From Pseudomonadota bacterium (GTDB lineage Bacteria > Myxococcota_A > Polyangia > Polyangiales > Sandaracinaceae): a stretch of 7,746 nucleotides of DNA. Both the position numbers and the translations under genes were made by a program. Shown here one piece after another: positions 1 to 7,500 of this stretch. Below the pieces are notes generated by a model. The model had not been told where the DNA came from and searched no databases. It saw nothing but the letters and a program-made list of their open reading frames with translations. The stretch covers positions 1 to 7,746 of the forward strand of contig JAEZBP010000821.1 of assembly GCA_023427125.1 (NCBI GenBank). Direction: 5' to 3'. How positions within the stretch are numbered: position 1 is the first letter of the stretch; the number at the start of each line of letters is the position of its first letter.

Positions 1-3000
1 CGGAGTCGACCGTGTCGGCGCGGCTCAGCGCCTCGGTGAGGTTCGGCCCGAGCCCGTAGAGGCGATCGAGGGCGAGCTGGTAGAGCTGGACGGCGCGGTA
101 GAGCGAGACCATCTCGAAGCCCGCCACCCCGGAGAGATCGATGCCGCCCGGCTCGAGGAGCGAGCCCTCGAAGCTCGCGCCGCCGGCGGCGGCGAGGTCG
201 AAGCGAGACGCGTAGGCCTGGGTCAGGGCCTCGTCGCCCATCATCACGAGCAGCTCGGCGTAGAGCCGCTCGAAGCCGTCGCGGTGCGAGCCGCCGGGGG
301 CCGCGAACTGCCCGAAGTCACCGCGGAGGAACGCGTCGAGCGCGCTCTGCTCCGGCTCGGACAGCATCCCGTGGAGGGCGTCGTCGGAGTAGATGGTGAT
401 CAGGCAGTCGACGCGCGCGCGGATCTCCTCGATGACGGGCGGGTCGTAGCAGTAGGGGATGCGATCGGAGTCGGGGATGCAGATCTGCGGCGCGAAGCCG
501 GGACGGGTGCCCCGGGTGCTCGTGAAGCGCGTGCGGTAGCGGAAGGCGCTCTCGATCGCCGCCTGCAGCGGGAGGAAGGTCCGCCCCGCGCTGGTGAGGG
601 GCCGATAGAAGGTCTTGCCTGCGCGCAGATCGAGCCGGTCGTCGTCGCAGTACGGCGTCTCCACGCCGCCGACCGGAGCGCACCGGTAGTAGGGCTCGTA
701 GACCTCGATGAGGCCGTTCTCCCGCCAGCGGTTGAGCGTCGCCTGGCAGGTGCCGCCGGTGCAGCCGGTCGCGTCGCACGTCGCCGCGTCCTGGCAGCGC
801 TCGGCGGCGATCTGGGCCTGCGTGCGCGCGCTGGTGCTGAAGAAGACGACGCGGCTTCCGAGCGGACAGGCGACGCGCACCGCCCCGGAGCTCCCGTCGT
901 CGCCGGGGCCGCCGTCGAAGAGGCCGGTGTCCTCGCAGTAGTAGTGGACCTGCGTGAGCGGGATCTCTTCGTCGCCGCTCGCCGGCTGCGTGCCCGAGAG
1001 CAGGACCGCCGCGAGGTCGGCGACATCGTCGGGGTCGTCGGCGATCGCCGAGAGCGGGAGCTCGCCTCCGGCGCCGAGGGCGTCGCCGATCAGCGCCGGA
1101 TCGCAGCTCACGCCGGGCAGCACCGGGGCCTCGCGGATCGTGGTGGGCGGCGGCGTGCCCTGATCGACATCGGGGATTCCGTCCCCGTCCTCGTCGGCGT
1201 CGGCGGCCTCGGTCGGCTGGCGCCGGAGCAGCACGTAACCGTACGACGAGACCTGGCCGCCCGCCGCGCCGTCCACGAACGTGTCGAAGGTCTCCTCGAA
1301 GAGGAAGAAGAGCTCGCTCTGGTTGATGAGCGCGCCGTCGAGCAGGCGCAGGGTGCGCAGGCGCGGCGCGCCGTCCGGCACCGGGTTGGCGCCCGCGAGG
1401 CTGCGGTTGTCCGCCGCGCGGGCGCCGCCGAAGGGCAGCTCCGCGTCGACGCACCACGTGCGATAGCGGGCGCCGGTCGCGTCGGTGGAGGTCCCCTCGG
1501 TGAAGCCCTCGACGAGCCAGGGCTCGGTGACCGGCTGGTAGCCCGCCGCGCAGCTCCCGCTCGGCGAGGGGTAGCGGCCGCCCACGACCGACTGCGCCTC
1601 GACGGAGTCGAGGAAGACCACACAGTCGCCGCTCGCGGCGAGCAGCGCGCCGTCGCACGCCCCCGCGTCGGACGGATCGGCCGCGAAGGTCACGCTCACC
1701 GCGGGGTTGCCCGGGTAGTGCAAGCTCGCGCTGCTCTCCACGCGCCCCGCGAGCTCGAGCGGCATCGCGCCGCGCTGCCGGAGGCTCATCCCGAAGGGCA
1801 GCTCCGTCATCCCTCGCGGGATCGGGTTGTCGAGGAGGTTGTCGACGTAGGTGCGGACGCCAGAGGAGCTCGTGTACGGATAGCAAGCGCCCGACGCGCT
1901 CCCGCAGCGGCCGGAGACCGACGGAAACGCCCACGACTCGGTCTCGGTCGACGTCAGGACGGCCTTCATCTCGCGCCAGCCGTCGAGGTTGCCCTGCCGG
2001 AAGCCGATCCAGCGCAGGACGAGGCCATTGCGCACGCCCGCCGCGTCGGCGCGATCCGCCCGCTGGCGCCACGCCTGCAGCCCGGCCGTCTCGAACGAGC
2101 CGAAGTAGTGCATCGTGCCGCTCCAGCGGCCGTCCGCGCGCTCGACGTAGGTCAGCTCGAGCGTCGAGCGCCCGCCGTTGCCCGCGATCTCCAGCGTCCC
2201 TTGCCACCGGGTCGCGGCGACGCCGCCGGCGTTCGCGATCTCGACCACCGGGCAGCTGCCCTCCGCCGCGCAGTTGCCGCGGCCGGTGAAGGTGATCTCG
2301 GGATCGCGCGCGCCGGTCCCGCCCACCAGGCCGATGTCGAGCCAGGAGAGCGGGCATTCCCCGCGGGCGGCGTCGCACGAGAGCAGCGCGCCGGTGCTCG
2401 GGTCCCGCGGCGCGTCCACGCGCTCCACCGTGCCATCGCGCCGTGTCACGACGTGCGAGAGGCGGCGGACGGTGAGGGTGTGCTCACGCGCGCGCGGATC
2501 CTCGATGGTGACCTGCACCTCGGCGCGGGTGTGCACGTTGGAGAACGCGAGCACGGCCTGGTCGAGCACGAAGCCTCCGGCGCCCTCGGTCCCTGCGCCG
2601 CCGCTCATGGAGCGCTCCGCGAGCTGTACGCAGTAGCCGTTCTGACCGTCGCCGGCGTCGCAGAAGTAGCCCGTCCCGCAGGTCGCCGCGCCCGCGGTGG
2701 ACTCACAGGGGACGCGGCAGACTCGCTGATGGCAGCCGAGGCCGCTCGGGCAGTCGGCGCTGCTCTCGCAGTTCGAGTAGCACTGGCCGAGCAGACAGGT
2801 CTGGAAGAACGGGCACTCGAGGTCGCTCGCGCACGTGGGCGGCGCCTCCCCGTCGGCCACGCACGAGCCCTCGACGCAGCCCTGGCCGTCGATGCAGCCT
2901 TCGAGCAGGCCATCGGCCTCGCACTCGCGAGCGGGGGTGGTCTCGAGCGAGGCGCGGCAGGGCGTGTAGCAGCGCGGCTCGGCCGGAGGCAGCGCGCGCG

Positions 3001-3652
3001 CGTCGACGCAGAGGTCGGCCACGCAGGCGAGGCCGGCGTTGCAGGCGCGGCCGCCCTCACAGGAGCAGCCCGCGCTCCCCGGCGCGCAGCTCACGCAGAG
3101 AGAGAGCGCGGCGTCGCAGCGCGCGCCCGCGTGGCAGCGCCCCGTCGGCAGGCAGGGGCCGCCCTGGTAGCCGTCGTCGTCGACGCAGAGCGCTTCGTCG
3201 AGGCAGTGGAGGTTCGCCTCGCAGGTACCGGCGACGCAGCTGCATCCCTCGTCGCCCGGCACGCAGTCGGCGGCGACGCAGTAGCCGTCCCGACAGGTGT
3301 CCGACGCGCCGGTGCAGGCCTCGCCGTGGAGACAGGCGCAGCCGCGCTGCCCCGCGGGGCACGTCATCGAGCCGCACACACCGTCGAGGCAGACGAGAGG
3401 GTTGCCGTCGGCGCCCCGCCCGCAGCGCTCGCCGGTGGAGCACGCGCAGCCTTCGGTGCCCGACGTGCAGCCCTCGCGCTGGCAGACGCCGTCGGCGCAG
3501 ATCAGCGCGCCGGGGCACTCGAGCGAGCTCGCACAGCCGCCCTCACCGGCGTCCGATCGCCCGCCGTCGTCGGTCGGGGTGGGAGCGTCGCAGGCCGCGA
3601 GCGCGAGGCCGATCGCGAAGAGCTGAAACCCAAGAGAGAGACTTCGCGTCAC
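1..3652 (-). CDS. Large Cys-rich lipoprotein, partial (C-terminus outside window)
   Basis: Reading the minus strand from a GTG at 3652 gives 1217 uninterrupted codons running off the window at position 1. The N-terminus is a type II signal peptide: MTRS, a hydrophobic stretch, then lipobox LAAC with lipidated Cys21. Residues 40-341 hold 50 cysteines in short modules, four of which match CxxGxxGCxC exactly (from C62, C98, C130 and C189). Residues 342-815 have few cysteines and look beta-rich and secreted. An Asp-rich DxDxDGDGxxDxD motif lies at 818-830. Cysteine pairs recur at about 906-1083. The visible end (about 1125-1217) looks helical. The GTG start is chosen because it immediately precedes the signal peptide, follows a GGGGA Shine-Dalgarno sequence, and overlaps the upstream stop as GTGA. 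The role is unknown; it is probably an envelope-anchored, disulfide-stabilised surface protein, perhaps for adhesion or binding. I see no catalytic motif. The reading frame and lipoprotein call are secure; the function is not. Confidence 0.9.
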   Translation of the reverse strand, partial: MTRSLSLGFQLFAIGLALAACDAPTPTDDGGRSDAGEGGCASSLECPGALICADGVCQREGCTSGTEGCACSTGERCGRGADGNPLVCLDGVCGSMTCPAGQRGCACLHGEACTGASDTCRDGYCVAADCVPGDEGCSCVAGTCEANLHCLDEALCVDDDGYQGGPCLPTGRCHAGARCDAALSLCVSCAPGSAGCSCEGGRACNAGLACVADLCVDARALPPAEPRCYTPCRASLETTPARECEADGLLEGCIDGQGCVEGSCVADGEAPPTCASDLECPFFQTCLLGQCYSNCESSADCPSGLGCHQRVCRVPCESTAGAATCGTGYFCDAGDGQNGYCVQLAERSMSGGAGTEGAGGFVLDQAVLAFSNVHTRAEVQVTIEDPRAREHTLTVRRLSHVVTRRDGTVERVDAPRDPSTGALLSCDAARGECPLSWLDIGLVGGTGARDPEITFTGRGNCAAEGSCPVVEIANAGGVAATRWQGTLEIAGNGGRSTLELTYVERADGRWSGTMHYFGSFETAGLQAWRQRADRADAAGVRNGLVLRWIGFRQGNLDGWREMKAVLTSTETESWAFPSVSGRCGSASGACYPYTSSSGVRTYVDNLLDNPIPRGMTELPFGMSLRQRGAMPLELAGRVESSASLHYPGNPAVSVTFAADPSDAGACDGALLAASGDCVVFLDSVEAQSVVGGRYPSPSGSCAAGYQPVTEPWLVEGFTEGTSTDATGARYRTWCVDAELPFGGARAADNRSLAGANPVPDGAPRLRTLRLLDGALINQSELFFLFEETFDTFVDGAAGGQVSSYGYVLLRRQPTEAADADEDGDGIPDVDQGTPPPTTIREAPVLPGVSCDPALIGDALGAGGELPLSAIADDPDDVADLAAVLLSGTQPASGDEEIPLTQVHYYCEDTGLFDGGPGDDGSSGAVRVACPLGSRVVFFSTSARTQAQIAAERCQDAATCDATGCTGGTCQATLNRWRENGLIEVYEPYYRCAPVGGVETPYCDDDRLDLRAGKTFYRPLTSAGRTFLPLQAAIESAFRYRTRFTSTRGTRPGFAPQICIPDSDRIPYCYDPPVIEEIRARVDCLITIYSDDALHGMLSEPEQSALDAFLRGDFGQFAAPGGSHRDGFERLYAELLVMMGDEALTQAYASRFDLAAAGGASFEGSLLEPGGIDLSGVAGFEMVSLYRAVQLYQLALDRLYGLGPNLTEALSRADTVDS
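1157..1201 (-). other. Thrombospondin type 3-like calcium-binding motif
   Basis: Residues 818-832 read DADEDGDGIPDVDQG, which fits the DxDxDGxxDxxD calcium-binding loop of thrombospondin type 3-like repeats common in secreted bacterial proteins. It is a single copy and probably a calcium-stabilised linker between the beta-rich middle part and the following domain. Confidence 0.65.
2630..3535 (-). repeat. Cys-rich module array in the large lipoprotein
   Basis: Residues 40-341 of the large lipoprotein carry 50 cysteines, about one in six. Four modules begin with an exact CxxGxxGCxC (CTSGTEGCAC, CPAGQRGCAC, CVPGDEGCSC, CAPGSAGCSC) and usually continue with three more cysteines. A second style (CxSxxxCPxxxxCxxGxC) occurs at about 40-57 and 274-312. 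The even cysteine count and secretion signal suggest disulfide-bonded mini-domains outside the cytoplasm. Confidence 0.82.
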
Positions 3653-4134
3653 GGCGCGATCCCCATCCCGAGCGCGTCGGCGCCGAGCTCGGCGCCGTCG
3701 CGATCGAAGCAGCGCCCGCGCCGCAGGCCGACCGTTCCCAGCGCATCGGTGCTGCGCACCGTCACCGCCCCGGCCCCGAACGCGGCGTCCGCGTCGCGGA
3801 GGAAGGTGACGGCGGTCCGGGGCGCCTCCCGAATGAACGTGCCGCGCACGCCCGCGCCGAAGTCGACGCCGACCACCTCGGTGCCGTTCTCGACCAGGAC
3901 GACCTCGCAGCTCCGAGCGCGCCCGTCGCGCACCACGAGCTCGCGGCGGTCCGCGTCGCGGCAGAGGCCGGTGTCGCAGACGAGCCCGCCGGTGCAGCGG
4001 TCGTCCGGGAGGCAAGCGCAGCCAGCGGTGCCGGCGGTGCAAGCGCCGCCGTCGGGCGTGGACGGAGCGCCGGCGCAGCCCGCGGCCAAGGCCGCCGTGA
4101 GGAGGATCGAGATGCGAACGTGCAGAGAAGTCAT
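3649..4134 (-). CDS. Small Cys-rich lipoprotein, 161 aa
   Basis: The ATG at 4134 opens a 161-residue protein with a clear lipoprotein signal peptide: MTSLHVRIS, a hydrophobic core, and lipobox AAGC with lipidated Cys20. After a short Pro/Gly linker comes one Cys-rich module (about residues 32-58) matching CxxGxxGCxC and then CxxGLxCxxGxC, the same architecture as the modules of the next gene. Residues 66-161 have only two further cysteines (76 and 142) and look like a small beta-rich domain that I do not recognise. The frame stays open upstream to an ATG at 4518, but that extension is Arg/Cys-rich, would bury the signal peptide and looks non-coding, so I reject it. The stop (TGA 3651-3649) overlaps the GTG of the downstream lipoprotein by 4 bp, implying translational coupling. 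The function is unknown. It could be an accessory to the large lipoprotein or, speculatively, related to the RHS protein upstream. Confidence 0.82.
   Translation of the reverse strand: MTSLHVRISILLTAALAAGCAGAPSTPDGGACTAGTAGCACLPDDRCTGGLVCDTGLCRDADRRELVVRDGRARSCEVVLVENGTEVVGVDFGAGVRGTFIREAPRTAVTFLRDADAAFGAGAVTVRSTDALGTVGLRRGRCFDRDGAELGADALGMGIAP
3660..3664 (-). promoter_or_regulatory. Likely ribosome binding site of the large lipoprotein
   Basis: GGGGA on the minus strand sits inside the last codons of the small lipoprotein, 7 bases before the GTG at 3652-3650. This is good Shine-Dalgarno spacing and decides the GTG start. With the GTGA stop/start overlap it points to re-initiation or coupled translation. 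Confidence 0.6.
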
Positions 4135-4138
4135 CGGG

Positions 4139-4143
4139 CTCCC
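4139..4143 (-). promoter_or_regulatory. Likely ribosome binding site of the small lipoprotein
   Basis: GGGAG on the minus strand lies 4 bases before the ATG at 4134. The spacing is on the short side, but it is the best purine-rich site near a start that directly precedes a lipoprotein signal peptide, and it supports choosing 4134 over the upstream ATG at 4518. Confidence 0.45.
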
Positions 4144-4155
4144 GGCCGGTCGGTG

Positions 4156-4176
4156 GAGGGCGTCACGTGGGCCCTC
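4156..4176. repeat. Inverted repeat upstream of the small lipoprotein
   Basis: GAGGGC at 4156-4161 and GCCCTC at 4171-4176 form a 6-bp GC-rich stem around a 9-base loop that itself contains the palindrome CACGTG (4164-4169). The element ends 21 bases before the ATG at 4134. It could be an operator or a 5'-leader hairpin. At this GC content a 6-bp stem can also arise by chance, and there is no adjacent T-run to make it a terminator. Confidence 0.3.
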
Positions 4177-4597
4177 TACGCGCGTCGCGGCGTCGCGGCG
4201 TTCAGCACGTCCGGTGCCAGGCGCGGGCGCCCGGCCGCGCGGGATCGCGGTCCTTCGGGAGCGTCGCCCTGAGGCGACGATTGTCGACGCCGCGAGACAC
4301 GAGCCCGGTGACCCGTCGCCGCACGCCGAGCACGAGGGGCACGTTGGGAGACGATGAGCACCGGCGCATGGCGCACGCCCACATCGAGGTTCGCGAGCGC
4401 GCGTTGGCCGGTGGCAACGACGCGCAAGAGAAGCGGGCGAGTGCGATGCGCAGCACCTCGATCGAGCGACGACGCGACGCCGGTCCCCGCAGACCATCCC
4501 GCCCGAGGCGCGGCGCATGGGAACCCGACGGCACCGCGACCGATAGGTACTGCCGGAGCTCCGAGCGCGGGGACGGCCGCGTTCCGGTGATCTCGTC

Positions 4598-7500
4598 CTA
4601 CCGACCCATCACCGCCTGCAACCAGTCTTGCGTCGGCGGCTGGGCGGGAGCCGTCGCGGCTGTGAAGGCCCGGGCTCCGGCAGCGCCCTCGAAGGGCGCG
4701 TTACGCGCGGCCACGTCCAGCTGATAGCGCATGTGCCCGTCACGGCTCCCTTCGATGGCGTTGCCCGTGAGCTCGTGCGCGACGGAGGCGCCCGACCCGA
4801 TGTGTGAGAGATCGACCGGGGACGACGCGGCGAGCGACAGGGCGGCGGCAGGGCCCAGCACCCCCACCACGATCCCGACCCCCACGGCGACGCCCACCGG
4901 GACCCCGAAGTTCCAGAGAGCGTTTCTCCACCTGCTCGACCTCGCGACCGCGTTCGGGTTCTGTCGCAGAGCGTGTCTGCGGTCGAGCGCCGCGGCCCGG
5001 CGATTGGTCACCATGGTCTTGATCCGCGCGCCCGCCAGGGCGACAGCGGCCGTGGTCGTCGCCCCGACCACGCCGGCGAGCACGATGGCCACCGGTGCGC
5101 CACCGGTAAGGACCGAGACGGCGACGGTTCCCGCGACCCCGGCCACCTTCAGTCCCAGGCTCACCCCTATGAACGAGGCCTTGAAGTTCGCCCACGTCTG
5201 CGACCGGGCAAGGAAGGTCTTGACGCGCTCCCGCAGCGGCGGCCTCGCCGCCTGGCCTCCTCCCCCGGGGGCCGGGGTCTGGCTCAGACCGGTCGGATCG
5301 GTGGCGTTGATCAGGTGGTTGCCGACGTAGGCGTAGATCGAGCCGGCGTCGGAGAGCGACCCCTCGATGGAGTCGGGGCTCAAGACGGCGAACGCCGGGT
5401 CGGCCGACATCCAGCGCCCGACGGCGGCGTCGAGGTGCCGATGACGGAACGCGTGGAGCCCGGTGCTCTCGTCCTGCTCTTGGCCGGTGAAGCCGTGCTC
5501 GTCGGTGAAGCCTGAGCGGTGGCGGACCTCGCCGCCCGGGTAGTAGAGGGTCTCACCGATCGGGCTGCCATCGGCGTCGGTCGCCAGCGTGACCGAGCCG
5601 AGGTGATCGTGGTGGAGGTAGGCAAGCTCACCCCCGTCGAGCGAGAGCAGCCGCCTCGCGGCGCCGCGCAGGAGGCGCGCCGGCTCGGAGGCGTCGCCCG
5701 CGCCGCTCACGATCCCGGCCGCCGAGGCGTGCGCTACCCACGCGTCAGCCGCGTTGATCTCGCCCTCCGGCGCGCCGAGCGGGGCCACGTCCGAGAGCAC
5801 CTCCGTCTGGATCGCGCTCGTCCTGAGGCGCGCCAGCCGGGCCGAGCCCACCTGCGGGTAGACGTACACGACGCCATCGCGGACCTCGACCTCGGGGCTG
5901 AGGTAGAGCGTCACCCCGCCCCGCTCGAGCTTCGCGACGCGGGCGCTCCCGGCGCCGTAGAGGAACCGTCCATCGCGCGCCTCGCCCGCGTCGGAGCGCG
6001 CGCCGGCCAAGCGCCCGGCGTAGTCCCAGTCGAGGCGGGTCCCGCTCCGCTCCGTGACGTAGCCCGCGGCGTCGTAGTCGTAGGTGCGCTCGCCCGCCGC
6101 GAGGAGCTGCTCGGGCCGGTTCGGGTCGTACTCGTAGGTGCCGACGTGCGCGCGGCTGGCCAGGCTCAGGCTCGACTCCCGGCGCAGGATGCGATCGCCG
6201 AGGTCGTAGTCCATCGTGAGCGCCTCGGCGGCGTCGCCCTCGCCGTATCGCGCGCCTCGCAACCGGTACCACGCGTCGTACTCGAAGGCGGCCGCGAGGC
6301 TCCGCGGCGCGAGCCCCGTACCCGGGTCGGAGGTGTCCTCGATCGCGAGGATGTTGCCGGCCCGATCGCGCTCGTAGAGGCGGCCCTGGAGCACGAGATC
6401 CGAGGCGCGGGTCTCGAGCCTCTCGAGGCGTGTCGCGCCGTCGTAGCTGCGCTCGGTGCGCGTCCCGTTGGCATAGAAGACCGACGCGACGCTCCCGCGC
6501 TCCTCATACGTGATCGCGTCGGCGACACCGTCGATCGCGATCAGCCGCGACGCGTCGTCGTAGCTGCGCTCGAGCACGATCCCACCCGGCAGACTCGAGC
6601 GGAGGAGCCGACCCGCGACGTCGTACTCGTGGCCGAACACGTAGCGGTGGCCCTCGACCGTTCGCGCCTCGAACACCGTGTGCCCGCGCGCGTCGTAGCC
6701 GACCTCGTCGCGCCCGGTCCCGAGCTCGCCGAGCGGGTACGTGACCGAGACGAGCTTGCCGGCGCCGTTCTCGCACTCGTCACAGGACTCGTCGAGGTCG
6801 TAGGTCAGCGCCGCGCGCGTCCCCGCCTCGTCGGTCGGATCCCATTGCGCGACCACGCGACCGAGGGCGTCGTACTCCGTCGCGACCCGCGCGCCGCGGG
6901 CGTCTCGGCGCTCGATCACGTGGCCATCCGCGTCGAACGTGTAGGTCGTGGTGCCCGTGCTCGGATCGCTCGCCGAGATCACGCGCCCGGCGAGGTCGTA
7001 AGCCTGCTCGTGCACCTCGCCGAGCGGATCGACCACCGTCACCAGCCGGCCGAGGCCGTCGTAGCGCAGCTCGGTGGTGGCGAGCTCACCTCCGCCGAGG
7101 TCGCGACTGATGGAGACGGTGCGGCCGAGGCCGTCGAAGCGGCGCGCCATCGGCGTCATGGCGTGAGCGCTCAGGGCGTCGGTGTCCTCCGCGTCGAAGG
7201 TCCGCGCTCCGAGCGGGAGGTACTCGTAGCGGAGGGCCGAGCGGGTGCCATACACCTCTTCGTCGGGCAGGGTCACCGTGGAGGGCCGGCCCTGCGAGTC
7301 GTACGTGTACTGCACGTAGCCCGTGGCCGGAGGCGCGGCGTCGCACGCGGCGCTCGGGCTGCGGTACGCCTGGTACTGGCGGATCACGCGCCCGGCGCGG
7401 TTGAGCTCGACGTGCTCGGAGACCTGGTAGTCGCCCGCCGCGACGCGGGTCCGCGTCTGCACCTGCCGGCCCATCCCGTCGATGCACCGGATCTCCTCCG

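Larger units (their letters stand above)
4135..4597. other. 463-bp gap without a convincing gene
   Basis: Between the RHS stop and the small lipoprotein start I find no frame on either strand with coding character. The open frames are Arg/Ser/Cys-rich and lack domains, and none has a start with a good ribosome-binding site. There is no strong hairpin followed by a T-run that would terminate RHS transcription. Short perfect palindromes occur at 4457-4466 and 4554-4563, and an inverted repeat lies near the lipoprotein start. The promoter for the lipoprotein pair may be here, but I cannot place -35/-10 boxes with confidence. Confidence 0.55.

Noticed and set aside
318..2378. Minus-strand open frame of 686 codons in another frame
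   Set aside because: It overlaps the large lipoprotein completely and is Arg-rich without motifs, whereas the chosen frame has a lipobox, regular cysteines and an Asp-rich calcium motif.
284..4357. Plus-strand open frame of 1357 codons
   Set aside because: It lies antisense to two well-supported minus-strand lipoproteins, crosses their junction and the gap, and its product is a low-complexity Ala/Arg/Val/Gly-rich sequence without domains. It is a by-product of GC-rich third codon positions.
3649..4518. Longer version of the small lipoprotein starting at the ATG at 4518
   Set aside because: The extra 128 residues are Arg/Cys-rich and would place the signal peptide in the middle of the protein. 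The start at 4134 fits the lipoprotein signal.
4202..4534. Minus-strand open frame of 110 codons as an immunity gene candidate
   Set aside because: The position just after the RHS gene is tempting, but the composition is Arg/Ser/Cys-rich, there is no good ribosome-binding site, and several overlapping frames look equally poor.
4457..4563. 10-bp palindromes CTCGATCGAG (4457-4466) and CGGAGCTCCG (4554-4563)
   Set aside because: They have no loop or T-run, so they are not terminators, and 10-bp palindromes of this composition are expected by chance in GC-rich DNA.
4167..4724. Plus-strand open frame of 185 codons across the gap
   Set aside because: It is Arg/Ala/Ser-rich, has no recognisable domain, and runs into the 3' end of the RHS gene on the opposite strand.
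4733..4777. HE...H pattern (H975, E976, H989) in the RHS tip as a metalloprotease site
   Set aside because: The spacing does not match HExxH or another zinc-protease motif that I know.
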